DNA of 64,000 nucleotides from Maratus speciosus (GCA_963932465.1 OZ010795.1:524525451-524589450); one strand, 5' to 3'; positions 21,731 through 34,780 are shown, numbered from the stretch's first letter. Numbers and translations are program-made. Notes: generated from the letters alone by a model not told the origin.

Positions 21731-21952
21731 TTCATTTTTTCCTGCCATTGTTGTGTAAAAGCTGGTTTTATCAGAATCATGTTAAGACGGTATTCAAAAT
21801 TTTAAACCTTCCCCATTCCCATTCCCTTGGACCGATTTTGCTCATTTTCAATCCCCGCCGAGAAATTAGCCATCTTAAAGTTGTTGGCGAGTTTGAAGAC
21901 GTTCCGTGCATAATTGCGACTTTTATCGTGCGGACAAAATTTAGTACATACG

Positions 21953-21956
<4 letters not shown>

Positions 21957-21987
<31 letters not shown>
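21957..21987. repeat. (TA)n microsatellite
   Basis: About 15 dinucleotide units; an overlapping open frame ending in Tyr-Ile repeats is an artefact. Confidence 0.95.
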
Positions 21988-21990
<3 letters not shown>

Positions 21991-22821
21991 CTTTTTAGGT
22001 GGGGGTGGTTTTGGGTTCCTGGGGTCATGTAATGAAAAGTTATGAAGGAATTTTTCAAAAGTCGCACCATGCTAACGACTGCAATAGATAGTATTTCTTA
22101 CGAAAACTACCTAACAATTTGCGTTCTTCAAAGCGCCAATCTTTCTTCTCTTTATATTCAGATTGTAAGGGGCGCTGCTGTCACTCACGATGTGCGAGAG
22201 CGCTGAAATTGTAATCATTTCCATATCCTACCGAGGTGTTTGCATGGTGTAAATTTCACGCTGTTTGGTTGATTCCTTCATGGTGTTTCGATTTGGATGA
22301 CCAGCAGCGTATAATTTATATGAGAGGCGATACCTATTTCGTACAACGCTAAAGATTTCTGTAAAAACAAAAAAAATATACCCGAGACTCTCTGTAAATT
22401 TACAGTATTTCTCAGTTAAATACATATGACTGAGTTTCACTGTCACCATTTTACAGACATTTCACTTTTCTTCACAAAAAAATCCCCTATAGAGATTGCC
22501 ATGTTTTTCTTTTAAAATATTTTAATCTTTATTATAACCATTAATTCAAAATACAAACGTTTAAAATTATTTTTTAATTTTATTAGAAATATTAAAGAAG
22601 AAATTTTGGTTAAAAAATTTTTTTAGTAAAAATTAAAATATCTTAGAAATGGGAAAATCCGTCTCTGGGAAGTTAGCTGGGGTTTCTACAGACAATCAGT
22701 GTGCAGTTGTTTCATTCACCGTGTCCATGAAACTTGGCAATATTGAAAGTAAATTAAGGGTAAATTAAAAGTAAACTTATTCACCTATGAATAAAAAAAG
22801 GTATCCTTTACATTGAGTAGT

Positions 22822-22910
22822 AATAGCTCCTAGAGCAGAGGCAGTAAGGTATTTGCCTTCTACCCAGAAGTCTCCGGATCAAATCGCTGGCCGGTTACAA
22901 ATAAACATCG
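22822..22910 (+). mobile_element. Possible tRNA-derived SINE fragment
   Basis: GAGCAGAGGCAGTAAGG resembles an internal A box with D-loop, and CCGGATCAAATCGCTGG, about 35 bases later, resembles a B box (GGTTCGAATCC type). The spacing suits a tRNA-like RNA polymerase III promoter. The acceptor stem does not pair convincingly, so this is a SINE-head remnant and not a tRNA gene. It is tentative. Confidence 0.3.
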
Positions 22911-22919
22911 TAAAAAAAT

Positions 22920-24540
22920 AATTGTACAGCAGTTCAAATTCATTTGGAAAATTCCAATTCTTCGAAGTTCGTAATTTCACAAATTTCTAAAAAGAAATTA
23001 AATTATTATCGTAAAAAATAATTGAACTAAATAAATTTATAGATACTTGTGTATTTTTATCGATGTAAATTTTCTGAGTCTACTGTACATTTACCGAATA
23101 ATTTCTCTGTAATTACCGAATAATTTCTCTTAATAGAATCTTCGTTTTTCTAAGCTCTATAATTTTACACAAGTCTTAAGATAATGGTTTAATAGTATAT
23201 TGCTGTAATTTCACGGAAAATGTTTTAATAGTGTACCTAACATGCACACAGCGTCTATGTATCACTATAGTATCACTTGGAGAGCATAGAAAAATATTTT
23301 TATTTTTCTTAAATTGCTATATATTAGCTAAATATATACCAATTGCATGATAGTATGAAATGAATGTAACGATGAACAACTGCTATACATCAACAGAGAG
23401 AACTTATTCGAATACTTATATCTACGATGAGTAGTTTATGGCAGTCAATATCATGAATCGTGTAAAGTATACGAGAACTCGCATCGTCCCTAAAGTTTGC
23501 TCAATTTTCTATCACTTTTTTAAAACGATAATCTTCATTGTAGACTTCTACTGCAAGTGTTAAAGTAATCTATCATAAATATGTTTTATTTCAAACCATG
23601 ATATTAAATGTAGAAAAAAATTAGGAACGCTGCAAGCTCTGAGTAAACTTTGTCTTCTGAGTTCATCGCTAGTGTGTCTCGGAGTAAGTAAAATGTACCT
23701 TGTAAATGAATCACGACAATGAGTCGTAATTAATGGGTTCGATAAAAACTACTAGTACATACCTAATTGAAATAAAAAACGCCACAATATTTTTTTTTAT
23801 CTTTTTTTATGATTCAAATGTAAATAATCAATCTAATTTTAAACAGTTTATAATTGTATTCATGAATGAAATTCTAAAAGCTTTATTGGAATTACCAAGA
23901 AAAATATTCTTATTTGGATTTGATTCGAATATTAATTTTTAACAGCATTTCAAATTTAATATATTATTTTAAAGTACTATGACGTTTGTCAGGGAAATAA
24001 GTTTAAATGAATTTCAAATTTATGTAAAATGTAACGGGAAATATGCTGTCCAAAAGCAATAAGTCACATATCAAGAGCGGTGATTTTGTTCCGCTTGATA
24101 GAATTTTTGACGAAATGTTGTGACATTAAATCTAGAGAGATGTTTCGAAAAGTTGCATTTATTAATTTGAGATATGAAAAGGCTAGTCAAAACTCGAAAA
24201 ATGAGATTTACGAATTCATAGGGATGAAATACCTTAATAAACTTTTAATATATTATATAATATTTTGTGGTTATGTTTTAAGAAATGAAAGTTGATCTAA
24301 AATTCGTTATCTCAAAAATTTATAATTTTAATAAAAATAACAATTTGTTTTTTTAGATATTAAATATTATAACGTAGATTCATATTACAAAGTATTTTAT
24401 CCATACATGTTGTCTCATGTAAGGAAATAGATGATAGAAAATAATTAATATTTTTTTCGAGAGTCAATATCATCATTTATCAACAAAGGGTACAAATTTT
24501 TCATTCGGGTATTTGACAGGATGTTTAGCGCTCTACCCCG
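22920..24540. other. No recognisable gene
   Basis: AT-rich sequence. Two short open frames (23733-23942, 24080-24295) have low-complexity composition and no recognisable motif, and nothing flanks them that supports expression. Confidence 0.45.
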
Positions 24541-24546
24541 CATGTA

Positions 24547-26114
24547 CAGGATGAGCAAAAAATGAGTAGACATTTGAAAAATTAATAATACAGGGAATAA
24601 TGTAGGTAGAGATGTAAAAATATATACACATGCTTGGAATGACATGGAGTTTTATTGTAACTACACAAGAAAGTTGAAAGAAAAAATGGCCCACAGATGG
24701 CGGTGCACAGCAAAACTTCAGTGACGCTGCCTGAGAATCGTGTATAAGAGGAGTTTTAATGAGAGAGAGAACCAGATTCATCAACAATCGCAGCATGGTG
24801 ACGTTAACAGAAAAGGCAATGTTACTGAAGCTGTACTATCAAAATGGGAAATCTGCTACTGCAGCTTTACGATCCTATCGCTATAGGAAGGGTATTCGAA
24901 CGGGTAAAGGTCCAATGACAATTGCAGCTGTGAAGAAAATGATATCGAAGTTCGAAGTCACTGGTTGTTTAGACGATGGGCCCGGTAGTGGTCGACTGAG
25001 CACAAGTGCTAATGTTGCTAAGACTAGTTCAAGAAGAAATGGAGATTGTAGAGGGTTCGTCTACGCATGAGGAAGTGTACATTGGTGAAGTCGCACGTCG
25101 CACTGGCATTCTACAGACTACTGTTTGGGTAGCACTAAGGCGTAATCTCCGATGCTATCCGTAGAAAATCCACAATCATCATGAACTTACCTGGCAATTT
25201 TGTGAAGTGGGGAGAATTTGCGGTGTTGTCGTTTCAAAAGATGCAGAAGATGATGACAATTGGTTGTCTAACCTGTTATGGACCAACGAAGCCCATTTCA
25301 GACCTCGAGGGTCTGTAAACACCCTCAACTGCAGAATTTGGGTTGCCGAAAATCCGAACTTTCGTGCAAACTCTATTGCACGACGGGAAAATCAGGGTGT
25401 GGTGTGTATTTACAACATCTACTGTTATCGGGACTTTTTTCTTAAAAGAAATGCGTGATTCTCGTTTTGTATTTGTTATCGTGACGGGTGTGAGGTACGC
25501 CAATATGTTACAGAATCACACCATCTCTAACTTTGCTGATAAACATCTGCTGGAAAGTACGATTTAATACAGGATGGCGCTCCACCTCATATTGCTAGAC
25601 GTGTGAAAATACGCTTGCGCACGTTGTTTGATGATGATTGCATGCTGATCCGCCATTTTCCTCATGCGTGGCCGCTCAAGACCCCAGATCTCAGACCGTG
25701 TGATTTTTAGCTCTGGGGTTACATGGAGTCCCAAATCTACCACGATCGACCGACATCAATAGGGATGCTAAAAGATACTATCCAACCCCAATTTCTCACC
25801 ATAACTACAGATATGCTGTATAGTGCTGTGCACAACATTACTCCTCGACTACAGCTATCGTTGAGGGTCTGAAGGTGGACATGTTGAGCATTTGTTCAGA
25901 AGAACATCCTCTTTTCTTTTTCATAATTCGTTACGCTAATTATTGCTTTTCTTATCACACGAAGCGCCTTTTGTCGGCCACCTTTTGAACTTTTTGTGGT
26001 TACAATAAAAACACCATGTCATCCAAAGCATATGTGTCAATTTTTACCTCTCACTCTACATTATTCTGTGAATTATTATTTTTTCAAATGTCTACTCATT
26101 TTCTGATCACCCTG
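24547..26114 (+). mobile_element. Complete but dead mariner-family element
   Basis: Terminal repeats CAGGATGAGCAAAAAATGAG (left) and, inverted, CAGGGTGATCAGAAAATGAG (right), continuing together for about 40 bases and flanked by TA on both sides. The length of 1568 bp is normal for a mariner-type element. It encloses one transposase pseudogene on the plus strand. Confidence 0.9.
24795..25935 (+). pseudogene. Mariner-family transposase, inactivated
   Basis: Starts at the ATG of MVTLTEKAMLLKLYYQNGKS, an N-terminal helix-turn-helix region (with KKMISKFEVTG and GSGRLS). The catalytic domain follows in several frames. The first motif reads WTNEAHFRPRG where a WTDEAHF-type motif is expected, so the catalytic Asp is Asn. 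The second, IQDGAPPHIARRV (near 25570), is intact. The third, TPDLRPCDF, is followed directly by a stop in place of Trp/Phe before LWGY. The C-terminus GGHVEHLF is recognisable near 25890. Frameshifts near 25030, 25160 and 25440 complete the decay. Confidence 0.88.
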
Positions 26115-26116
26115 TA

Positions 26117-26925
26117 CATACTATAGCTATAGTTTTTTAAGTCTTAAATTCACTTCAAACTGTTTCTTTTAATAAAAGTTACGAAATAACAGCACCTTTC
26201 TCAGTTTAACAGCTAACACGGTTATTTTTCATTTTAAAGGACTATTTTCGTTTATTACCCTATCACTGCAAATGTGATTTAAGTGGTATACAAAATATAT
26301 AGCAGAAATAATAAATTATATAAAAATAAAATCCATAATTAATAGGTTTTTATAATTTTAAATTACAATATATAATTTTTATATCACTATTTATAATTAA
26401 AATAATTTTCTTTTCTTTCATGTATATTATATAAATAATTGTAGGAAGATGATTTCTTCTACGCAATTGAGATGCAAGAAAACATTATAGATATTTAATC
26501 AATATATAAAATAATAAAGTGTCTGAGATCATCGGAAAAATACCTAGTTCCAAATTCATCCGTGTATTTGACAATTTATAGTAAAAAATGGCATACTTTA
26601 AAGATGTGTGTCTGTTCGTACGGAATAGGCTCAGAAATGGTCACAAAACACAAAACTTATGAGTGGCTGATATAGACTGTTTCTATGTACAATCGGTAGT
26701 TAATCGCTTTTTGGTAACTAAAATAGTTTTTTGATAAATAAAAGAAAGAAATCTAGTAGACTAATTTTTCAGTAATGAAAATCTAAAAAAGTAACTTATT
26801 AATTGCATAGATTACTATGGCGGAAGAAAAGTCTAATTTAAATTCATAAATGATAATAATTTCATTTTTAGCATAAGACTGATAATTTAAAAAGAAACTG
26901 GAGTAGTGAGCATAAGAGTACAATG
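26117..26925. other. No recognisable gene
   Basis: AT-rich DNA between two TIR elements; nothing assignable. Confidence 0.5.
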
Positions 26926-26927
26926 TA

Positions 26928-28574
26928 TAGGGGAGACTAGGAAAAATTGACCCACTTTTTACAAAATGATTTTTAATTTTCTAAATATTGAACGTAGAAT
27001 AAAGTTTTATATGTCTTTTTGTTTGTTATACAATCAGTTATCAAAATAAAATTGCTACACAAGTGTAACATATAAGAAATTGAATAAATGATTGATTTTA
27101 TTCATGAAAAAATAATGGGTCAAGGCTCCCCACATATTGGAGATTTGACCCACTATATGGGAGACTTGACCCACTTTGTTTTATATTGAAATAGTTGTGA
27201 AGAGATATAAAATCAGTTAAAAAAAGCAAAATAGCATTATTCTACATGCTTTAATTATTATAAAAAATATTTTTTTAAATATGAAACTTAAACAAACCTG
27301 TTGAGACACAATCGCAAGTCAGAAGAGAAAATTTTTGTTTTAAACAGGATTTTGCATGAGCAGGTATAATTGTGCAGCAGGGAAAATGAACTTTTAATAT
27401 TTAAGGCAGTCTTCTGTTAGAGAAAGGTTCCGTTGTCATAGTGTTTCATGTTATTATGTCTGGATTTAGGAGCCAATGTCCCGCTTTTTTTTTACCTCTT
27501 TGTTCTATTTTTTGTGACACTCGATCTGACAAATATAGTTGTCACATAGTTTGGCTTCATCTCACTGTATTCACCCTAGTGAAAATTTTCTACATACCTC
27601 CCTAAAGTTTTTCGATAGATGCTATGTTCTTTTGCAGCCACATGAGCACTTAACTTATCATTAAGATGATTTAAACCTTTAAGAGACAAAGTACTTTCAG
27701 TAATGAAATGTTGAAATAAATGGCTGGCACCAGAATTCATGAACAAATTTATTTGGAAATAAGAAAAAGGCTATATTTAACATACATGTTTAATGAAAAT
27801 ATTTTAGCAAAATTCTGGAGTCATTGTGATGTTTCGGAATTAAAATTAAGTGGTTTTATAAACAAACCACTGCCCCTCAAAGGGTTAAGACTGCTGCTTT
27901 CGTCCTTTCTAGTCTTTCCCACTGTTGCTATTAACCTTCTGTAAGCAATATTTAAATAGAAAAAAGTTCCTATCAACTTTCCCAATTTCTAGCAATTTTT
28001 CACATTTTTCTATAGCAAGTTTTAAAAGTTTTCTTTTCCATCACACCATTTAACTGTAGCATCCCAGAATAAATTTACATTCTTTTATGTATATATTAAC
28101 TTTTCATTATGCACAGTGTATAATAAAAAGATTTCCAAATTCACTTAATTAAGGGAGCCTTGAGCATCTGGTCAACCCTCCTTCATATCGACTGGGTAAA
28201 GCCTCCCTACATAAACCTTTTCAAAAGAATATCACATTGTTATGTTAAGCCTAACATACTGTACAGTCTTTGTGCCTGGAATGAAAGCTCGATATTTCTG
28301 CATTACTTTAAACGTACTTACTTAAATTTCGATGATATAATTTATTTGAAAAAATCTTACAAAATATTTCTAAAAAACGCAACTTTTAGGTTGAAAACGC
28401 CTCACAATTGATTTTTCTGCACATATTTCTATTCCCTCTATGCAACTAAGACTGTTGTTTGATCATTCAAGTAGCTTTGGCGACCTATTGATAAAACTCT
28501 GAAATTCTTTTAAATATGTAAATTGATGGGTGGGTCAATCCTCCCGTATGGTCAACCGTCCGTAGTCTCCCCTA
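26928..28574. mobile_element. TIR element family G with decayed coding core
   Basis: Ends TAGGGGAGACTAGG and, inverted, TAGGGGAGACTACGG, each followed inward by a TTGACCCA/GACCATAC-type block; TA lies at both borders. The GAGACTTGACCCAC block recurs internally near 27130-27180. A minus-strand stretch near 27560-27690 reads RYVENFH-GEYSEMKPNYV, resembling the HTH segment of CENP-B/pogo-type transposases, but no catalytic domain is recognisable. Superfamily assignment is inference. Confidence 0.55.
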
Positions 28575-28809
28575 TTCTTTTAAAAGCCAAAACAGACATC
28601 ACTGTTAAGCAAATAAGTAAATATATTTATCAACTATGATGAGATGTTGAGAAACAGAGTGAACAATTTGCACTTTCTTGGTAAAAATAAGTTTGAAGTG
28701 TCAAAGCATTGTACTTCATAGTACTATTATCTGCATAAAAAAATTATTAATTTCGAAACTAATGTAATTAAAGAGCCACTTTTCCAGATGGTCCAAATTA
28801 ACGTGTATT

Positions 28810-29022
28810 TTAAGTTTCAAGGGCAACAGTGGACCAAGTGGCTTGGCCCACTCTGGCATTGTGAACTAAATGACCATATATTTGTTCAAGATATTTGACC
28901 TCCTCAGGGACGGACAGGACTGGACTAAAAGTAATTTGACGAAACTTTTTATGAATTTTGAAAGCCAATTTTTGTAACATACTGCTGGCCATATTTTTCA
29001 ATACTGTCTCCCATCGCCACAT
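28810..29022 (-). CDS. Unassigned 70-codon open frame
   Basis: An ATG-initiated minus-strand frame with mixed, non-repetitive composition (for example SVPEEVKYLEQIYGHLV) in otherwise AT-rich DNA. GC content is locally higher than the flanks. No domain is recognised, and no start context, promoter or splice pair confirms it. It could be an exon remnant, a decayed element or chance. Confidence 0.2.
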   Translation of the reverse strand: MWRWETVLKNMASSMLQKLAFKIHKKFRQITFSPVLSVPEEVKYLEQIYGHLVHNARVGQATWSTVALET

Positions 29023-29803
29023 ATGTTTGCCTCATAAAAGAAAAATCTTGGTTATAAGAATGCATTTAGTTATGATCCAAACCACTATATTAATAAAATA
29101 AAGAATTTTTTAGTCTGTCTGCATATGCTCCCTCGCTTTGATGGATAACGTTAGTGCTAGTAAATTGGACATGGGATTAATCCAAGGTATATTTTAGAAC
29201 CATATGAAGAATGTTTTCGAAATTCGATTTATATTTTCTAAAAAATAAGATTTAAGAGGTTCTTTGTTGGATTTTTGCACTGGGTGCTATCGTTGACTAT
29301 TCGCATTCTTTTACTAAATCACATTTGACATCATCGAATAGAACGAAAAATGCGCTTTCGTGTAAATTTATCCTAAAACTATCATTTAATTAAAAAACTA
29401 TAAATTAAAAATATTTCAAATATAATGTGCTTAATTTTCATTTTAATAAATGTCAAACTATAAGCGATGATTTTGTTTCTCAATTTTTTTGTTGCTGAGA
29501 TACTTGATGCGTTTTTCAAATTTTATTTTAACTTTTTTTAGAAAAGAAAAACGTTACAAACCATACGTTTGCCATTTTATTTCTTACATTCTGAATCCTT
29601 AGGTTTAAGGAAAAATGCTTCATTTTTATGCAGTCGTAAGTAAGTACTTGGAATTCATGTTTGGAAATTCACGATTTGTCCTTGAAAATAGCATTTTCAT
29701 GGAAGAATTTTCTCCCTTCAATAAATTCCTTGCATGGTTTAACCGTGGAGATAAAAAAAAAAATAATTCTGGGACATTCGTCTTAAACCAGGCTGAAAAT
29801 GTG

Positions 29804-30003
29804 NNNNNNNNNNNNNNNNNNNNNNNNNNNNNNNNNNNNNNNNNNNNNNNNNNNNNNNNNNNNNNNNNNNNNNNNNNNNNNNNNNNNNNNNNNNNNNNNN
29901 NNNNNNNNNNNNNNNNNNNNNNNNNNNNNNNNNNNNNNNNNNNNNNNNNNNNNNNNNNNNNNNNNNNNNNNNNNNNNNNNNNNNNNNNNNNNNNNNNNNN
30001 NNN
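29804..30003. other. Assembly gap (200 N)
   Basis: Exactly 200 unresolved bases. Open frames that cross it are artefacts. Confidence 1.
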
Positions 30004-30285
30004 ACTTATTAAATTAAATTACTTATTAAAAAAATTAAAAATCCAACTGCATATGCGAACATAAAACATTCATGTTAAACGGCAAACAGAAAAATTTGTT
30101 AGAAGGTACTAGATAGAAACAAGTCTGGTAGTAAAAAATATTTATCATCACCCCTCCCCCATTTTGTCAGTTTTTTGCTTGATTTTTAAAAACTTAAACA
30201 TAGATTTTCAAACAGCATATATATATATATATATATTTTTTTTTTTGGGGGGGGGATTCCAGGTCTTGCAGAGTTGGATAAAAAC

Positions 30286-31011
30286 CAGGGTTGCAAAAAA
30301 GCCAATTAAAATTAAAAAAGCCTTTAACCGGCTTTTTTTTTTTTTTGGCTATAATTGGCTTTTATACAGTGAAGCATTGTAATTATGAACTACACATTTT
30401 AAAGTGTTTTTAATTAGTTTTAAGGACATTTAATTGATTTAGAATTTAATAAGTAATTCAATTTCTCAATAATGAAGACATTAATACTGGAATAAAACTT
30501 AGATGGAGCTGCTTGTGAAACATACCAGCTAAATTTTAAAAGGGCCATACCAACTGCTTTACACGATTTACACTGGACATTTTTACCCCCCCCCCCAATT
30601 TTATTCATTTTTACTGCTTTATAAAATTAAAGAGGACAATGGTTACTCAATTACATGTTTTATTACTTAACTAATTTTAAGAGCTATTAATATACAACTC
30701 TTATTTTATTTCTCATAAACATTTAAAATCAGTCATTGGAGTCTAACTTATATTCTTTTCAATATTTATTTTTTTTTTCTGACTTATTGCCTTAGCAGTT
30801 ATAAAGACTTATTTATTTAACAAAATTTAATAGAAATTTATAATATTTTTAGTAGAAAATATTATAAGTGTATTAAAAATGAATTGATCCAAATTTAATA
30901 TGAATTAGCTGTAAACCAACTTTTAAAAACAAAAACCAGCTTTTTTTAAGTGGTTAAAACCAAAAAAAGCTGGCCGGCTTTTTTTGGCCTGGCTAACAAC
31001 CGGAAACGCTG
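30286..31011. mobile_element. Candidate hAT-like MITE
   Basis: Ends CAGGGTTGCAAAAAAGCC and, inverted, CAGCGTTTCCGGTTGTTAGC. Subterminal AAAAAGCCTTTAACCGGC and its inverse GCTGGCCGGCTTTTTTTGG pair. Flanks GATAAAAAC and GATGAAAC look like a slightly altered 8-bp target duplication. No coding capacity. Confidence 0.55.
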
Positions 31012-31289
31012 GATGAAACAGCAAAAAATTTAACAATAAAGCATTATATTTCAGGTTTCACAGACCATAAAAATCAGAGGAAAAATAAGGGAAATTTTAC
31101 TATGTTAATCCTGACATGCAGCATTTTCAGTAAAAAACAGATTTTCTCAGATTTAAGCAGAGCATTCGAAAAATGGAGTTATTAAGAGAATTTTTGAATA
31201 TTTTGCGAATTCTGATAGTAAATATAAGATTTTTTTGTTTTACTTTCATTCTTGAACATTTTTAAAAGATTCATTTCTTTGCAGCTATG

Positions 31290-31698
31290 CAGAATTTTCT
31301 GTTGTCAATCTGCAGCAAACCAACCTCAAAGCAGAATATGCTTAAAAGTGCGATATACGTCGCAGAACAACAGACTTCCCTGCAGAACATTTCAAATTCT
31401 CAGTTTCAAGAAAATTCACCATTCAATTTGTCACTCAACAGCCGGGAAAAAAAAAAAATATTACGACATTCTTTAATTGTTCATTTAAAAAAATTGCAAA
31501 ATTCATCAATTGGTTGCGAGAACAACTTGCACAATTCATCAGACAATCATGGAGAACAAATCGTGAAATCCTTCAGCCTGTTGTGGAAAAACATACAAAA
31601 TTCGATGAACTGTCGCGGGAAAAAATCAACGATTTTCACCAATTAGTCTCAGGTAAAAAACCCCGTAAAATTCGTTAGTGCATTGGCAGAAGAAACTG

Positions 31699-31731
<33 letters not shown>

Positions 31732-32555
31732 CTGATTTTCTCTAATCGGTTGCAAAAAAAAAGCCTAAAAATTTGCCTATGGTACTAGGAAAAAATTGAG
31801 AAATTTGCCAGTGGATCGACGGAAGAAACTGTGAAATTCTTCAATCAATAGCAGAAAAAAAAACCTCACGACTTTCCCCAATCGGTCCCAAGAAAAAGCC
31901 GCAAAAATTTGCCTATTGGTAAGAAAAATATCGCGAAATTTTAAAATCTGCCACAGGTTTTTTTAAAAAAGTGAAATTCGTCAATTGGATTGCCGGAAAA
32001 AATCAGAAATTCGTCAATCAGTCGTGGAAAAAACGCCTGAGATTTGACCAATTGGTTGCAAAAAAGCAACAAAGTTTTCCAATAAACAGAAAGAAAATAT
32101 TGCAAAAATTACCGATCTGTTGCAGGTAAAACGCGAAATTAGTCGATCAAGAAGCTGCTGCAAAACTTGCTTATTGGTACAAGGAAAATTTCACAAAATT
32201 TGTATTTCGGTCATGGAAAAAAAAATGCAAAATTTGTCAGCAAAACGTCAGAAGGAAGGAAAAAAAAAAGAAAAAAAAATCAGAAATTAATCGATCAGTC
32301 GCAGAAAAAATCCACAATTTTTGCCAATCAGTTGCAAAGAAAAAAAAAACAAAGTTTGCCAATGAGTAGAAATTAAATAATGTGAAATTCGCCCATCGGT
32401 CGAGGCTACAAAATTGCGACATTCTTTAGTGGATCATTGGAAAAAATCAGAAATTCTTCGATCCAATCAGTCACAAGAAAAAGATAAAAAAAATAGACAA
32501 TCAGTAAAAAGAAAATATAATGAAATTCGCCTCCTATCAGTCGCATGTGAAAAAG

Positions 32556-32587
<32 letters not shown>

Positions 32588-32960
32588 AAAATCGTCAGAA
32601 AAATCCCGAAATCAGTTGATTTTTCCCATCTGTCGCAAGAAAAAACTAACATTTGCCAATCAGTTGTCGGTAAAAAACACAAAATTCATAGCCCAGTAGT
32701 GTGAAAAAAAACTATGATTTTCGCCAATCGGTCGAAGAAAATTATCGCAAAGATTGCCTACTGGTCACAGTTCAACGTGAAATTAGTCGGTGAATTGTGG
32801 AAAATATATCTAAATTATTAAATCAGTCACGGGAAAAAAAAATTGGGAAATTTGACGATTGGTTCCGAGAAAAAAAATATACGAAATTAGTCAGGTAACA
32901 GAGGGGAAAAAAAAACACAAAATTCATCATTCAATCGGCAATCGGGGTAAAATCGCAAAA
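31290..32960 (+). repeat. 31-35 bp satellite tract 1
   Basis: About 50 degenerate units with a consensus near AAATTCGTCAATCGGTCGCR followed by GGAAAAAAT. Many A tracts have expanded (for example 31698-31728 and 32552-32584). Open frames here, including 31287-31646 and 32414-32704, arise from the repeat and contain Lys-rich runs; they are not genes. Confidence 0.85.
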
Positions 32961-33093
32961 TTTGCCAATAGTTTGTTTGGTGTGTGTATGTCAATGTTTT
33001 ACAAAATATCTTTTGCATTTCTATAAAAAGATGCAGCCACACTTCCTCATATATAAGAAAATCTGCCTGTGTCTTTCTTTTTTATCGCCGCAG

Positions 33094-33130
33094 AACGTTC
33101 TTGATCAGCTGAAGTTTGTTACAGAACATT
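33094..33130 (+). other. Possible isolated exon
   Basis: A strong acceptor-like tract (GTCTTTCTTTTTTATCGCCGCAG, ending at 33093) precedes AACGTTCTTGATCAGCTG, and a GTAAAG donor-like site follows near 33131. In frame the block reads NVLDQLKFVTEH. It lies just downstream of satellite tract 1. No partner exon could be joined, so this is weak. Confidence 0.2.
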
Positions 33131-33742
33131 GTAAAGTATTCTGTTCTGGGGCTATCCAAAAATTTTCCTACATCCCAAAAATGCAGTATTATATGAAATA
33201 ATAGTAATCCATAAAATAAGCAAAATTACATTTACAACAAAAATACGAGTGAAAATACGCATATAAGAAGACACATATCAGAAATATGAGTAAATCTAGA
33301 AATTAATATATATTTTTAGCAGGGTTCGGTGATATATATTATGACATATATCCATATTTATTTTTAAAATATCATGAAGCTTGATATTTGCAAAATATTG
33401 TGCATAATATTTTTGAAATTTTAAGTCAAAACAGGTGTAAATGTTTTTTTTTTACCGTTATTAAGTGTCATTCTGCAAATAAGAACTTTTGCTTTGGCTG
33501 TGGCTTTTTTGTCTCCCCCCCCCCCGTCCCTAAAAAATCTTTTTCAAGCTTTGCAATTGAAATTGAATTTTTAAAATGTAGAACGAACAATTATTTGTGG
33601 AACAATATTTGCTTAAAAGAGCTGTTGAAAGATAAGTTGTCTAGTTTAGAAAAGTTATTTACAGTTTCATTAGAATTTTTTCCGATTTTGGTTTTCTTCA
33701 GTTTAAATGTAGTCAATTAGTTGATTTTCCATTTTGTTTTAT

Positions 33743-33890
33743 TAGAATATTGGGTACTTTTCTATTAGCTGGGTGCCAGTGTTTACATATACATACATAT
33801 GTATATATATTCACACACATACACATGTACAAGACACACACATACAAATACATATATATACCCAGCTAACAGGAAAGTACCGAATATTGT
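33743..33890. repeat. Hairpin-forming inverted repeat around a CA/TA microsatellite
   Basis: GAATATTGGGTACTTTTCTA with TTAGCTGGGT (33745-33774) pairs with ACCCAGCTAACAGGAAAGTA with CCGAATATT (33860-33888). The loop of about 85 bases is made of ACATACATATG- and CACACA-type repeats. It looks like a small MITE or cruciform-prone site. Confidence 0.7.
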
Positions 33891-33899
33891 TTTAATATT

Positions 33900-34746
33900 T
33901 TCAAGCTAAGTGCAGTTATGTTTTAATTTCTAATTTAAATTAGGTCTGAATATATTTATAATAACCAATAATGTGACAATTTCGAAAATATTATCCAATA
34001 TTTTCGAAAATATGATAATGAACCCTGTATTTTAGCAATTTTGTTAAGCTCAGAATTACTTTTTAAACTGTTAAAGTTATCTGCAAGATCTAAAGTAATT
34101 TGCAGCACCTGCTGGTCTGTTTCTTCAAACAGTCTTTAAAAACTTTGAACGCTAAAAAACATGAAAAAAATGGCTCAAGCATTTTTATTTATTGTCTAAG
34201 GAAAATTAAAAAAGGAAGAAAAGATTAAATTATTTTGCCGTTTTTCTCAATTTAATAAATTTCTCGATTTAGCAAAATGTTTCTATGGTCTCAACAAAAA
34301 TATTTTGATTTCACGAATTTATAATTTTGATTTAATGAATAACTTTAGATTTAAAAATAAAAATATAGAAGAAATTTTCTAACAAAAAATAAAAAATTTT
34401 CCCTAGTCTGAAACAGCCTTGTGAAGCAGAAATATCTACATGCAAAAATGTACATTACAGAGAGGTTTCGTACATGTAAAACATTGTTTGTTTGCTTTTT
34501 TTTTTTGGAGGGGGGGGGGGAGGGATTAACCGGATTTTACAGTAATAGCATTTAATTCCTAGTTCTTAAAATATAATAAAATGTACTTACATTAATTAAA
34601 TGTAGTTCAACATCATCTTAAAAAGCAGACTGAGAAGATGGCTAGGTGTCAAACTTTATGGTGGTAAATCCTATGGAAATTTAAAAAAAAAATAAAAATG
34701 TATGTATGTATGTATATATATATACATATGTATATATATAATCTTC

Positions 34747-34780
<34 letters not shown>

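Noticed and set aside
24041..24124. Short frame SGDFVPLDRIFDEML as a possible exon
   Set aside because: No splice signals and an immediate stop; the surroundings are plain AT-rich DNA.
29615..30064. 149-codon open frame
   Set aside because: It crosses the 200-N gap; unknown bases were read as open.
31287..32704. Lys-rich open frames
   Set aside because: They follow the A-rich satellite units and expanded A tracts.
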